From Duganella qianjiadongensis (GTDB lineage: Bacteria > Pseudomonadota > Gammaproteobacteria > Burkholderiales > Burkholderiaceae_D): a stretch of 64,000 nt of DNA. The notes beneath the pieces are model-generated. The model searched no databases. It was given only the letters and a program-made list of their open reading frames with translations, and was not told the origin of the DNA. Below are positions 16,681-25,460 of the stretch, piece by piece. Position numbers and translations under genes: made by a program. Numbering within the stretch: the stretch's first letter is position 1; each line of letters starts with the position of its first letter. The stretch spans positions 1 to 64,000 of the forward strand of contig NZ_WWCM01000007.1 of assembly GCF_009857915.1 (NCBI RefSeq), written 5' to 3'.

Positions 16681-17754
16681 TTACAGCGCCAGTTCGACGT
16701 CGCCCACGGCGGCGCAGACGCACACTTGCACGGTGTCGCCCGGTTCGGCGATGACAGTGCCATTACGCAGATCGCGCACGCTGCCGCTCACCAGTTTGGT
16801 GTCGCAGCCGTGGCAGATGCCCATGCGGCAGCCGTGTTTGGGATTGAGGCCGGCATCTTCGGCGATGCGCAGCAGATTGTTGACGCCATCCGAAGCCACC
16901 TCGGTGGCACTGGCGGCAAAGCGCACGCGGCCCGCCGTGGCGGTGCCGCTACAGGCAGCGACAGGCGCATGGAAGCGTTCTACATGCAGCAGATGTTCCA
17001 GCCCTGCTGCGCGCCAGTGCTGTTCGACGGCTTGCAGCAGGCTGGCCGGACCGCAGGCCCAGACTTCGCGTGTGCGCCAGTCGGGGCAGGCCGCTTCCAG
17101 CTGGGCTGCGTTGAAATGGGCGCCGCCTTCGCGCGTGTAGATGCGCTGCAGCTGGTAGTGCGGCTGGCTAGTGGATAGTGCTTCCAGCTCGCTGCCGAAG
17201 ATCACCTCGCGCTGGTGCGGCGCGTAGTGCAGGTGCACGCTGTCCGGTATCACGTCGAATTCCTGCACGTAGTTGCGCAGCATGCTCATGATGGGCGTGA
17301 TGCCACTGCCAGCCGTAATGAACAGGGGGCGTACCGGCATCGATTCGGGCAGGACGAAATCGCCTTGCGGTTCGCCCAGCGGCAGGTATTCGCCCACCTG
17401 AACTTCACGCACCAGATGTTGCGAGACGCGGCCGCCCGGCACGGCTTTGACGGTGACGCAGATATTGCCGTCGTCGCGGTTGGGGGCGGACGAAATCGAA
17501 TAGGTGCGGGTGTGGCGCTGGCCGGCAATGGGCACGCCCAGACGCACGAACTGGCCGGGGCGATGGCTGCGCCAGCCGGTGCCGGGACGCAGGGTCAGGG
17601 TGCGGCTATCGTCGGTTTCCTGCTGCACGGCGATAACGCGTGCCATCAGTTTATGGGTAGTCCAGAGCGGGTTGACTAGCTCCAGGTAGTGGGAATGGCG
17701 CAGCGGGTAGGCAAACATGTCCGCCAGCCGTGCCAGTGATGCTTGAATCTTCAT
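16681..17754 (-). CDS. Ferredoxin/flavodoxin reductase-type electron donor for the desaturase (DesC-like)
   Basis: 357 residues. FAD-binding domain first (RTYSISSAPNRDD), then an NAD(P)-binding domain (PLFITAGSGITPIMSML, VWACGPASLL), then a C-terminal plant-type 2Fe-2S domain with GCRMGICHGCDTKL and a further Cys near the end. It would pass electrons from NAD(P)H to the adjacent desaturase. The start at 17754 is preferred; an alternative GTG at 17793 lies inside the putative operator. Confidence 0.88.
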   Translation of the reverse strand: MKIQASLARLADMFAYPLRHSHYLELVNPLWTTHKLMARVIAVQQETDDSRTLTLRPGTGWRSHRPGQFVRLGVPIAGQRHTRTYSISSAPNRDDGNICVTVKAVPGGRVSQHLVREVQVGEYLPLGEPQGDFVLPESMPVRPLFITAGSGITPIMSMLRNYVQEFDVIPDSVHLHYAPHQREVIFGSELEALSTSQPHYQLQRIYTREGGAHFNAAQLEAACPDWRTREVWACGPASLLQAVEQHWRAAGLEHLLHVERFHAPVAACSGTATAGRVRFAASATEVASDGVNNLLRIAEDAGLNPKHGCRMGICHGCDTKLVSGSVRDLRNGTVIAEPGDTVQVCVCAAVGDVELAL

Positions 17755-17784
17755 GGTAGGGCAAATAAATAGAATCGACGTAAT

Positions 17785-17802
17785 TGTGGACACTTGTACA
17801 CA
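17785..17802. promoter_or_regulatory. DesT/FabR-type operator, desC side
   Basis: TGTGGACACTTGTACACA is an imperfect palindrome (7 of 8 positions) just upstream of desC. Its right half TGTACACA recurs before the regulator gene. Confidence 0.6.
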
Positions 17803-17884
17803 TCAAGTCAAGCGTGTTCTGCATAATAATTAGGCAAGCTTGGCCCTTCGCTCTCGCATCTCCCTAGATTGAGCGGGTAAAATG

Positions 17885-17902
17885 GCGGTACATCTGTACA
17901 CA
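17885..17902. promoter_or_regulatory. DesT/FabR-type operator, regulator side
   Basis: GCGGTACATCTGTACACA shares TGTACACA and the palindromic core with the site at 17785. It abuts the start codon of the TetR-type gene, so autorepression is likely. Confidence 0.5.
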
Positions 17903-18591
17903 TGAAAATCATGAGCGAACACGATACTGACGAGAGCACGGCGCGCCCCGAGCGCAAGACTGGCACCCGAAAAGCCCTGTTACAGGCCGCGCTGACGCTG
18001 GTAGGGGAGGGGCGCAGCTTCACCAGTCTGGGCCTGCGCGAGATAGCGCGGCAGGCGGGCGTGGTGCCGAACGCGTTTTACCGCCATTTCCGCAATACCG
18101 ACGAACTGGGGCTGGAACTGGTGGACGAGATGGGCATTACCCTGCGCCGGCTGCTGCGCGAGGCGCGCCAGATTGATGTATCGCGCGGTTCCATCCTGCG
18201 CCGTTCGGTGCGCGTGTACCTCGACTATGTCAAGGCCAACCGGCTGCAGTTCCAGTTCATCGCGACCGAACGCTCGGGCGGCAGCCGGATACTGCGGCTG
18301 GCGATCCGCACCGATGTCACCCACTTCACTAACGAGATGGCGCAGGATTTGCGGGCGCTGGGCCGTTACCGCGAGCTGAATACGCCACGGCTGCAGATGG
18401 TGTGCGGGCTGATCGTGATGACCATGCTGGCGGCGGCGACCGACATTCTGGATCTGCCGCCCGGCCAGCCGCTGCTGGAAGGGGAAATGGAAGAGAACTT
18501 CGTGCAGCAACTGCACGTGATTCTGCTGGGGGCGTCCAAATGGCATGAGAAAGACCCCCATCAGGGTGCAATGCCAGCCGCTGCCGACTAG
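17902..18591 (+). CDS. TetR-family repressor, FabR/DesT type
   Basis: 229 residues. The N-terminal helix-turn-helix FTSLGLREIARQAGVVPNAF followed by YRHFRNTDELGLELVDEMG closely follows the FabR/DesT pattern; these repressors sense unsaturated acyl-CoA or acyl-ACP and control membrane fluidity genes. It is divergent from desC-desB with 147 bp between, holding two related palindromes. I infer that it represses the desaturase pair and itself. Confidence 0.85.
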   Translation: MKIMSEHDTDESTARPERKTGTRKALLQAALTLVGEGRSFTSLGLREIARQAGVVPNAFYRHFRNTDELGLELVDEMGITLRRLLREARQIDVSRGSILRRSVRVYLDYVKANRLQFQFIATERSGGSRILRLAIRTDVTHFTNEMAQDLRALGRYRELNTPRLQMVCGLIVMTMLAAATDILDLPPGQPLLEGEMEENFVQQLHVILLGASKWHEKDPHQGAMPAAAD

Positions 18592-18604
18592 CGTTGCGGG
18601 CTAG

Positions 18605-18627
18605 CCCCGTCAGGGCTGCTGACGGGG
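18605..18627. other. Hairpin between the convergent desT-like and pepO-like genes
   Basis: CCCCGTCAG, loop GGCTG, CTGACGGGG: a perfect 9-bp stem between two convergent genes. On neither strand is it followed by a clear T run, so it may shield 3' ends without being a classical terminator. Confidence 0.4.
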
Positions 18628-18652
18628 AAAACCGGCCTTCAGACTGGCCTAT

Positions 18653-20701
18653 TTACCACATGATGACGCGCTGCTCGGGCGGCAGATACATAGGATCGCC
18701 CGGCTTGATGCCGAAGGCTTCGTAGAAGCCCGGCTGGTTCATCACCGTGCCTTTGGCGCGGAACTCGCCCGGCGAGTGCGGATCGCTCTTGATCTGGGCG
18801 ATGGCCGCTTCCGGACGCAGCTTGGCGCGCCACTTGGTGGCGAAGCCGATGTACAGGCGCTGCTCGCCCGTCAGGCCGTCCAGCACGGGCGATGGCTTGC
18901 CGCCCAGCGAGCGCTGGTAAGCTTTGTAGGTGATCGACAGGCCGGAGTTGTCGCCGATGTTTTCACCCAGCGTCAGTTCGCCGTTGATGTAGTAGCCCGG
19001 CACGGGGCTATACGCGCTGTACTGTTTGACCAGACCTGCGGCACGCTCCTTGAAGGCACGGCGGTCTTCCGCCGTCCACCAGTTACGCAGACGGCCTTTG
19101 GCATCATACTGGCTGCCCGAGTCGTCGAAGGCGTGGCTGATCTCGTGGCCGAAGGTAATCCCCAGCAGGCCGTAGTTGACGGCGTCTTCTGCCTTCACGT
19201 TGAAGAACGGCGGCTGCAGTATCGCGGCCGGAATGGTGATCGAATTGAGCGCAGGGCTGTAGCTGGCGTTGACGGTCTGCGGCGTCATCGACCACTCGTC
19301 GCGGTCCACTTCCTTGCCCAGCTTATCGAAGTTCTGCTGACGCGACCAGCTGCGCACGGCGCGCACGTTGGCGATCAGGTCGTGCGACTGGGTTTTCAGT
19401 GCGCTGTAGTCGCGCCATTTGTCGGGATAGGCGATCTTCGGTTTCAGCGCGGCCAGCTTGGCCTGTGCTTCTTTCTTGGTTTCCGGGCCCATCCAGTCGA
19501 GCTGCTCGATACCGTCGCGGAAGGAGGCGACAAAGTTATCGAACATCGCCATCACGCGCGGCTTGGTTTCAGGCGGCAGGAACATTTTGACGTACAGCTT
19601 GCCCACAGCGTCACCCATGGCGCCATCGGTGTAGCGCAGTGCCAGTTGCCACAGCGGTTCGCTTTGCGGCACGCCGCGCAGCACCGTGCCTTCGAAGGCA
19701 AAGCGCTCCTTGACGGTGTCGGTGTTCAGGTAGGACGCATAGCTTTCGATGATGCGCCAGTTGAAGTAGCTCTTCCAGGCGTCGAGCGGCACGGCGCTGA
19801 TGGTGTCGGACAGTCCGGTCAGGTAGCTAGGCTGGCGTACCACGGCGGAACTGGTTTTGGCCGCCAGACCCATGGCGCTGAAATAGGCTTGCCAGTCGAA
19901 CGCTGGTGCCAGCGCGCCGAACTGGTCGAACTGCACACGGTTGTAGGATTTGACGGGATCGCGCATCTGCACGCGGGTCCATTGCGCCGTTGCCAGACGG
20001 GTTTCGATATCGAGGACCTGTGCGGCGTGTTCGGCGGCGGCTTGGTCGCCACTCTTGGCCAGCAGGGTTGCCACGTGCTGCAGATACTTTTCACGCACGC
20101 TGCTCAGTTTCGCGTCGTCCGCTTTCAGGTAGTAGTCGCGGTCGGGCAGGCCCAGACCGGACTGGCTGACGTTGACGGTGTAGTGATCGGGGTCCTGTGC
20201 ATCAGGCGCTACGCCGGTGCCGATAGGCGTCTGTATGCCCTGCAGCTGCAGGTAGGCGAACAGGGCGGGCAGGTCTTTCTTGTCCTTCAGGCTGGCCACG
20301 CGTGCCAGATCGGCATGCAGCGGCTTGAAACCGGCCGCGTCGCGTGCTTTGGTGTTCATGTAGCTGCTGTAGAGATCAGCGATCTTGTGGGTTTCGCTAC
20401 CTGCCTTGCCGGGGTTTTTCAGCGTCGCTTCCATCATCGTGCGCAACTGGCCCTGGGCGATCTCGCGCAGTTCGATGTAGGTGCCCCAGGTCGACTTGTC
20501 GGCCGGGATTTCCGTGTTGCGCGTCCACACGCCGTTGACGTAGCCGTAGAAGTCGTCTTGCGGGCGGATGTTCTGGTCCAGCGATTTCGGGTCGATGCCG
20601 GAGACGAGGGCGGTGCTGCCGTTGGCTTGCTGGGCATGCAGTACGGGAGCAGAGAAGGCGAGTAGGGCGCAGCAGGCGGCGCTGATAAGCGTGCGTTTCA
20701 C
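18653..20701 (-). CDS. M13-family zinc metallopeptidase (PepO/neprilysin-like)
   Basis: 682 residues with signal peptide (about 23 residues, ending LHAQQ). The C-terminal catalytic domain has FGHEISHAFDD (HExxH near residue 517), GENIGDNSGL with the third ligand Glu near 580, and NASYSPALNSITIPAAILQP for substrate binding. The N-terminal domain has the DDFYGYVNGVW signature. It would cut oligopeptides in the periplasm. Size fits full-length PepO-type enzymes. Confidence 0.93.
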   Translation of the reverse strand: MKRTLISAACCALLAFSAPVLHAQQANGSTALVSGIDPKSLDQNIRPQDDFYGYVNGVWTRNTEIPADKSTWGTYIELREIAQGQLRTMMEATLKNPGKAGSETHKIADLYSSYMNTKARDAAGFKPLHADLARVASLKDKKDLPALFAYLQLQGIQTPIGTGVAPDAQDPDHYTVNVSQSGLGLPDRDYYLKADDAKLSSVREKYLQHVATLLAKSGDQAAAEHAAQVLDIETRLATAQWTRVQMRDPVKSYNRVQFDQFGALAPAFDWQAYFSAMGLAAKTSSAVVRQPSYLTGLSDTISAVPLDAWKSYFNWRIIESYASYLNTDTVKERFAFEGTVLRGVPQSEPLWQLALRYTDGAMGDAVGKLYVKMFLPPETKPRVMAMFDNFVASFRDGIEQLDWMGPETKKEAQAKLAALKPKIAYPDKWRDYSALKTQSHDLIANVRAVRSWSRQQNFDKLGKEVDRDEWSMTPQTVNASYSPALNSITIPAAILQPPFFNVKAEDAVNYGLLGITFGHEISHAFDDSGSQYDAKGRLRNWWTAEDRRAFKERAAGLVKQYSAYSPVPGYYINGELTLGENIGDNSGLSITYKAYQRSLGGKPSPVLDGLTGEQRLYIGFATKWRAKLRPEAAIAQIKSDPHSPGEFRAKGTVMNQPGFYEAFGIKPGDPMYLPPEQRVIMW

Positions 20702-20890
20702 AGGGTTCCTTTATGTAGACACCGGGACGAACGGGGGTAGAGGTCGTCCGCGTGGGCGGATTATACCGAGGGAAGCGGTCGAGTTCAGGCCGGGTTTGTA
20801 TCGCAGTATTTCGGGCTGTCAGGTAGGGACGGGGCTGCTGATTTTATCAACAGGGTTGGCGTGATTGGTATGGACTAGAACTATCCGGCG

Positions 20891-21439
20891 TTATTCCGAT
20901 TTTCTTTTGGCGCCGGTGATCTTACGGATGTCACCTTCTGTGTAATACAACCGGGGTTTGCTGGCGTTGACTTCTAATAGAAACGCTCCGCGAAAATTCT
21001 GGAAAGTTCCGCTATGTCCCAGACCGTCAAAATTGAAGCTGACGCATATATAACTTTGTTGAGTCTCCGTAATTTTGCTCCATGAGGCCAGTGCTGGGCT
21101 AAACTCGGCAGCTATGCTCAGAGAAGACGGGATGGGTATTGCATAGTCAAGTCGATAAATTTTGCCCGAATAAATCAAGGCATTTGCCTGCGTCTTTTCA
21201 GCGTAACCTATCTCTTTATCGTCATATAAAAAATAGTAAGTCGCATCGTAGCCATCGGCATAGTTCTCCTGTTCATATAAGACGTCGGTTGAAAACCGAT
21301 CCAAGTGGATGCGAGGTGAATTGGCCTGATCTAGCATACAGCTCTCTCTAACTGATCTGGATGGTGGCGTGGCACGGGAGATAATGGGAGGAGAGAGCAA
21401 TATGGCTAATGTCAGGTGAAGAATTTCTCTTTTTTTCAT
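20891..21439 (-). CDS. Exported immunity-like protein of the PAAR cassette
   Basis: 182 residues from the ATG at 21437-21439, which has a clear ribosome site (AAGGAGT) and overlaps the stop of the preceding hydrolase gene by ATGA. An N-terminal hydrophobic signal (LHLTLAILLSPPIISRA) predicts export. The mature part is aromatic- and charge-rich (YDATYYFLYDDKEIGYAEKT) with no recognised family. Its base composition is more AT-rich than flanking genes. As the third gene of a PAAR-effector-X cassette it most likely blocks the hydrolase in the periplasm. Confidence 0.65.
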   Translation of the reverse strand: MKKREILHLTLAILLSPPIISRATPPSRSVRESCMLDQANSPRIHLDRFSTDVLYEQENYADGYDATYYFLYDDKEIGYAEKTQANALIYSGKIYRLDYAIPIPSSLSIAAEFSPALASWSKITETQQSYICVSFNFDGLGHSGTFQNFRGAFLLEVNASKPRLYYTEGDIRKITGAKRKSE

Positions 21440-22077
21440 CGGTACTCCTTGGCTCTCATTACTTTGAGATATAGCGCAGAAAGTTTCCAGAATACTGTGC
21501 CGCCCCATGCTGCGGTCGATTCGTAAACATGATCGAACCTATCGACCTCTTCGCAACTCGGAATTCGTTGACCGGTAGAGCAGTCAATTCGCACGATGTT
21601 TTTCTTCTTTATCACCAGGCGTGTCGATTCGGCGATCTGGTAAATATTGTGCTCGGGGGCGGTGAATCTTATTCCTGCGCGGACCTTTGCGTGCGTTTTA
21701 TAGTTTTTCTTGATGTCGGCGCCATCCCAGAAAAATGCGCCATTTGATCGATCCGGACCTCCTGCCATAGCGTTCAAAGCTGCATCTAGCGCGCATTGCA
21801 TACCCTTGTGCTGATAGATATCTGTATCGCTGGCATTGATTAGCTTTTTGTAGCGATGATTTCCGTCGCTTACCACGAAGGAGAAGGTCCGGTCCGTTTT
21901 TGAGAATGTCGTAATATCCCGATATCCTCGGGCGATGCGTTGACGCTCGAGTACGCAGGCTAGGGCATATATTTCATCCTGATTGTCCGCCGCCGAAGCC
22001 TCACCAAAGGCCATCGCTGCGAGCTGGCGCACCTGAGGATTAATTTCCTTTCTTTTTGGGAAGTTTGCCTTAGGCAT
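21436..22077 (-). CDS. Cell-wall-hydrolase-like T6SS effector candidate
   Basis: 213 residues. The start at 22077 is the first ATG and overlaps the PAAR gene by 8 bases. The N-terminal half has LAAMAFGEASAADNQDEIYA then LACVLERQR. This resembles SleB-type hydrolases, which have a catalytic Glu in an (Y/F)GEA segment followed by a helix with V-x-N-R. NGAFFWDGAD later parallels the product-site loop. The rest has no recognised motif. Between a PAAR spike tip and an exported partner, delivery to a target periplasm is the natural reading; enzymatic class is tentative. Confidence 0.6.
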   Translation of the reverse strand: MPKANFPKRKEINPQVRQLAAMAFGEASAADNQDEIYALACVLERQRIARGYRDITTFSKTDRTFSFVVSDGNHRYKKLINASDTDIYQHKGMQCALDAALNAMAGGPDRSNGAFFWDGADIKKNYKTHAKVRAGIRFTAPEHNIYQIAESTRLVIKKKNIVRIDCSTGQRIPSCEEVDRFDHVYESTAAWGGTVFWKLSALYLKVMRAKEYR

Positions 22078-22618
22078 GGGAGTTCCCAACTGGCAACCAT
22101 GCTACCAATTCTATCGGCCCATCTCCTTCCACGGTCGCGGTTACCCCGTTCTTGAAGGCAGCAGCTTTAGAATGAATCTTTCCTGCATGGATAAGGTCAT
22201 GATGAAAGTCATTAACTGGAGTATCATTTTCACCGACCAACGCAAAGCTTTGCTCGATAATGCGCTGCTTACTAAGTTCGTTTCGTGACGATTGAGAGTC
22301 AGATACTGAGTTTTGGCTTTGCGCATAGTCCCCAGAAAATTTCTGGTATCTGACCTTTTGCGAAGGAATCAGTTTAGGTAAAACTTGGCATTTGCAGTGG
22401 CAAAAATCATCCTCGAGGGCGACGGCTTTTCCATTCCAGCTTTCCTGATTCCTTGGTCCGACACAAACGATTTTTCCCTCAGACTTGCAAACAGGGCAGA
22501 TGATCCGGTCGCCCTCGACTGCAATAGCGCAACCTTCGATGGTGCCGTTTGCACTAGCAGAGACTACCTTTCCTCCTGAGGTGGTTGTTGCCCCCAGTGT
22601 GATGGTGTGGCGTTGCAT
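22070..22618 (-). CDS. PAAR-domain T6SS spike-tip protein
   Basis: 182 residues from the ATG at 22616-22618. The first 90 residues have the PAAR pattern: GATTTSGGKVVSASANGTIEG, then GDRIICPVCKSEGKIVCVGP, then WNGKAVALEDDFCHCKC with paired cysteines that may bind metal at the tip. The C-terminal 90 residues are an extension that could adapt the hydrolase encoded next. PAAR proteins cap VgrG. There is no vgrG or structural T6SS gene nearby. Confidence 0.8.
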   Translation of the reverse strand: MQRHTITLGATTTSGGKVVSASANGTIEGCAIAVEGDRIICPVCKSEGKIVCVGPRNQESWNGKAVALEDDFCHCKCQVLPKLIPSQKVRYQKFSGDYAQSQNSVSDSQSSRNELSKQRIIEQSFALVGENDTPVNDFHHDLIHAGKIHSKAAAFKNGVTATVEGDGPIELVAWLPVGNSHA

Positions 22619-22753
22619 GCATGCCCCTTGCTTACCTTGAAAGCGAAATGCAAGGTTAGCCGTGGCCACCGTTTTCGGATTGAGCTAGATCATCGAAATG
22701 GCTATGCAAGCCTTTATAACGGAACAAATGTACATGCCGAGCAGCCGAATTGC

Positions 22754-23314
22754 TTACTGGCTCACACTGGATAGCTGATCGATCTGGCGCTGCAGTTTGC
22801 GCGCGGTGTAGAGATTGATCAGCACCACGATCAGCAGGACCCCAGCAATCGCCAGATTGGCATACAACCCGCGCGCGAACGGTGCGCTGGCATCGAGCTG
22901 GGTTTCCACTCCCCAGCGGAACACCACCATGCCCGGCACCAGCGGGCCGACGTACCAGGCCCAGACCGAGCGTAGGGCATCGCGCTGGCGCTCCAGTTGC
23001 TGGCGGTGGTAGTCCAGGCCCGGCAGTCCCGGCGAAGCCGGCAAGCTCGCTGCACGGCGGTGGATCTGCCATGCGACATACAGCGTGCCGACGATGACCA
23101 GCGCACTACCCAGACGCAGCAGCGGCTGGGGAAATTCGCGCAGATAGTTGCAGAATCCGGCGATGACCAAGGCGCAGGCCAGATATTCGAGTGCATTACG
23201 CGCACCCACGCGCCAGCGCAGGGAACGGGACTTCTTGTCCAGCTCCTCCGGCGAAAAGTGAACGGGGGTGACTTCCTGCGCCTGCCATAGCGATTTCAGC
23301 GGATCGTCGCTCAT
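22754..23314 (-). CDS. Membrane protein paired with an ECF sigma factor (anti-sigma candidate)
   Basis: 186 residues. The cytoplasmic start MSDDPLKSLWQAQEVTPVHF resembles short sigma-binding segments. It is followed by two membrane helices (YLACALVIAGF, LLRLGSALVIVGTLYVAW), a cytoplasmic stretch rich in Gln/Arg, and two more helices. The ATG overlaps the sigma-factor stop (ATGA), implying coupled translation. Position and topology suggest it holds or modulates the sigma factor; no classic zinc-binding anti-sigma motif is present. Confidence 0.6.
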   Translation of the reverse strand: MSDDPLKSLWQAQEVTPVHFSPEELDKKSRSLRWRVGARNALEYLACALVIAGFCNYLREFPQPLLRLGSALVIVGTLYVAWQIHRRAASLPASPGLPGLDYHRQQLERQRDALRSVWAWYVGPLVPGMVVFRWGVETQLDASAPFARGLYANLAIAGVLLIVVLINLYTARKLQRQIDQLSSVSQ

Positions 23315-23835
23315 GCTGTTTTCCTTTCCATGCCGAGTTGATTCGCCAGTACGGTTTTGATACGGTGTACTTTGGTGGCGACATTGCGTGCCGAAAGACC
23401 TGTGATGTCGGCGATGCCCGCTGCATCCATATCCTCCAGATACAGCAGCATGACTTGCCGGTCCAGCGGTGCCAGTCGATGGATCAGCGCCAGCACTTTC
23501 TGCAGATCGAGGCGGCGTTCAGTCTGAGCGATTTCCGCCGTGTCGCTGCTCATATGCTCGATCTCTTCCAGCGTCAGGCAGTTGCGCTCTGCGTTGCGCA
23601 AGCTGCGCTGGATGTGGCTCACGCCGACGTTGTGTGCTACGCGGTAGACCCAGGTGCGCAGCGAGCAGTCGGTCTTGTACTGGGCCAGGCTTTGCCACAG
23701 CGCCAGATGGACTTCCTGCAGCAGTTCGCGCCGCCGTGCCGGATCGCGCTCGTAGCCCGCAGTGAAGCGGGCGATATCGGCACCGTAGTCCTGCACGGCC
23801 TGCTGGTAGAGGGGGGAGTGGTTGGTGCTGTTCAT
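23311..23835 (-). CDS. ECF-type RNA polymerase sigma factor
   Basis: 174 residues. Region 2 is ARRRELLQEVHLALWQSLAQY followed by SLRTWVYRVAHNVGVSHIQR, and region 4 is PLDRQVMLLYLEDMDAAGIA followed by LSARNVATKVHRIKTVLANQL. Together these give the two-domain ECF layout that directs transcription in response to envelope or other stress. It is the first gene of a two-gene operon with a membrane protein. Its regulon cannot be read from this window. Confidence 0.9.
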   Translation of the reverse strand: MNSTNHSPLYQQAVQDYGADIARFTAGYERDPARRRELLQEVHLALWQSLAQYKTDCSLRTWVYRVAHNVGVSHIQRSLRNAERNCLTLEEIEHMSSDTAEIAQTERRLDLQKVLALIHRLAPLDRQVMLLYLEDMDAAGIADITGLSARNVATKVHRIKTVLANQLGMERKTA

Positions 23836-23865
23836 AACTAGGTAGTCATGCAGCAGCGCATTTTC

Positions 23866-24330
23866 TTACACGGCAGTGGCTAAAATAATTTTACGCATGA
23901 AAACGCTGTTGGGATCTTCGCGATAGTCACCGAAGGGGCCGCACAGTGCGTAGCCGCAGCGTTCATAGAGTTTGATAGCGTCGGTCTGAAGATAGCCCGT
24001 TTCCAGAGCAAAGGCCTTGCAGCCGCGTTGTTGCGCTTGCACTTCGAGAAATTCCAGCAGGCGCCGTGCAATACCTTTGCCGCGTTGTTCGGGCCGGGTG
24101 TACATGCGCTTTAACTCGCCGTACTGCGCTTCGAGTACGATAGCGCCGCATGCCAGCGCCTGGCCATCGTCGCTACGCACCACGCCAAACAGTACGTTGG
24201 GCTGCTCGAGCACGGCGATGTCGACACCATGGTGGCTTTCAGCCGGATAGAGCGGAACCTGATAGGCGTCGAGGTCTTCGATCAGTTGGCGTACGTCGGA
24301 CTGGCTAGGGGATTCGAATGCAATATTCAT
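23866..24330 (-). CDS. GNAT-family N-acetyltransferase
   Basis: 154 residues. The acetyl-CoA binding motif A is ELKRMYTRPEQRGKGIARRLLEF (R/Q-x-x-G-x-G/A), followed by LETGYLQTDAIKLYERCGY in motif B. Substrate is unknown. It is transcribed away from the lipoprotein gene that begins about 110 bp beyond its start. Confidence 0.88.
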   Translation of the reverse strand: MNIAFESPSQSDVRQLIEDLDAYQVPLYPAESHHGVDIAVLEQPNVLFGVVRSDDGQALACGAIVLEAQYGELKRMYTRPEQRGKGIARRLLEFLEVQAQQRGCKAFALETGYLQTDAIKLYERCGYALCGPFGDYREDPNSVFMRKIILATAV

Positions 24331-24440
24331 GGCGGCGGATGGCTGGAATGAGGGTAAGCGGTGGCGTAATAGCGTGCCACTTTAGCATGAAGCGGATAGT
24401 GCGTTATGCTGTAGGTTGCCTACGAATTCTGGAGAAAACT

Positions 24441-24881
24441 TTGCTGAAGATAAAAGCCCTGTTTCTGAGCCTGCTGCTGGCCGGTTGCGCCTCGCAGGCG
24501 CCGCTGCAAAAAGATGCGCTTGCACCGCAGCAGGCCATCATCATGGCGGCAGATGTGGCGCCGCAGCCGGTATATGTCACGGTGGAGCTGCAGGTGCGCG
24601 GCATCGGTATGCAGAATGGCTTCACGTATCTGAACTCGGAGAAGGATTACCGTGACCAGCGCAATGTGTCGCTGGAGATTACCCCCGAAGTGCTGGCGCA
24701 GGTCGAAGCCAAGTTCGGCGGCCAGCTAGCCGCTTTTGCCCGCGGCAAGCACATACTGGTCAAGGGGCCGGCGCGGCGCGTCACCATCTGGTTCTTTGAC
24801 GACGCTGGCCGGCGCAGTGATAAGTTCTATTACCAGACCCATTTGCGGGTGTCTGATCCGGCACAGATTCAGCTGCTGTGA
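24441..24881 (+). CDS. Small lipoprotein of unknown function (TTG start)
   Basis: 146 residues if started at the TTG at 24441, which has a ribosome site (CTGGAGAAAAC) at the right distance; earlier ATG codons lack one and would spoil the signal. It reads LLKIKALFLSLLLAGC, a clean lipobox, so the protein is lipidated at the Cys. The mature part has QPVYVTVELQVRGIGMQNGF and VTIWFFDDAGRRSDKFYYQTH. No family is recognised. Confidence 0.7.
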   Translation: MLKIKALFLSLLLAGCASQAPLQKDALAPQQAIIMAADVAPQPVYVTVELQVRGIGMQNGFTYLNSEKDYRDQRNVSLEITPEVLAQVEAKFGGQLAAFARGKHILVKGPARRVTIWFFDDAGRRSDKFYYQTHLRVSDPAQIQLL

Positions 24882-24912
24882 TGTCAGCGTAGCCGATTTT
24901 TAGGGAGTTTTA

Positions 24913-25434
24913 ATGTTGAAAATAGGTCGCTGGGCAGTTGCCGCCCTTGTATTTGGCATGCTGCATACCGCGCTGCCGCTCAATGCAGTTGCGGCCGATG
25001 ACTGGGAGCGTAGCGCTCGACTGGCCGATGAGGCTTACTGGAATGCCTATAACCGCGCCGACGCGGATGGTATGAATGCCTTTCTGGCCGATGACGTGGA
25101 GTTCTATCACGATCGGGGCGGCACGCTGATCGGCAAGCCGGCGCTAGCGGCCGCCAACAATGGCATGAAGGGCAATGAAGTGCGCATGCGCCGCGTGGCT
25201 GTGCCGGGTTCTGTGCGTTTCTTCCCCATGCGGCGGGACGATCAGGTGTACGGCGTGCTGGTGACGGGCGAGCATGCTTTCTATGTCACGCCCAAAGGCG
25301 AGACGGAGTTCAAGGCAGGGCAAGCCTACTTTACCCAGCTGATGCGTAAGCATGGACAGGAATGGCGCATCAGCCGCATTTTCAGTTACGAACATGTGGA
25401 TGCTTTACCCGAGTCGGAGACGGCCACTGAGTAG
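24913..25434 (+). CDS. Exported NTF2-like (DUF4440-type) protein
   Basis: 173 residues with signal peptide (about 28 residues, ending AVAA). The mature protein has the NTF2/SnoaL layout: ADEAYWNAYNRADADGMNAF then LADDVEFYHDRGG, with later WRISRIFSYEH. Such domains bind small ligands or act as enzymes, with no conclusion on role. It starts 31 bp after the lipoprotein and may share its transcript. Confidence 0.75.
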   Translation: MLKIGRWAVAALVFGMLHTALPLNAVAADDWERSARLADEAYWNAYNRADADGMNAFLADDVEFYHDRGGTLIGKPALAAANNGMKGNEVRMRRVAVPGSVRFFPMRRDDQVYGVLVTGEHAFYVTPKGETEFKAGQAYFTQLMRKHGQEWRISRIFSYEHVDALPESETATE

Positions 25435-25460
25435 CAAATTTGAAGGGATAGACGCAAGTG

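Noticed and set aside
18776..20665. 629-codon plus-strand open frame
   Set aside because: Complement of the pepO-like gene, Val/Gly/Arg/His-rich, without a recognised domain.
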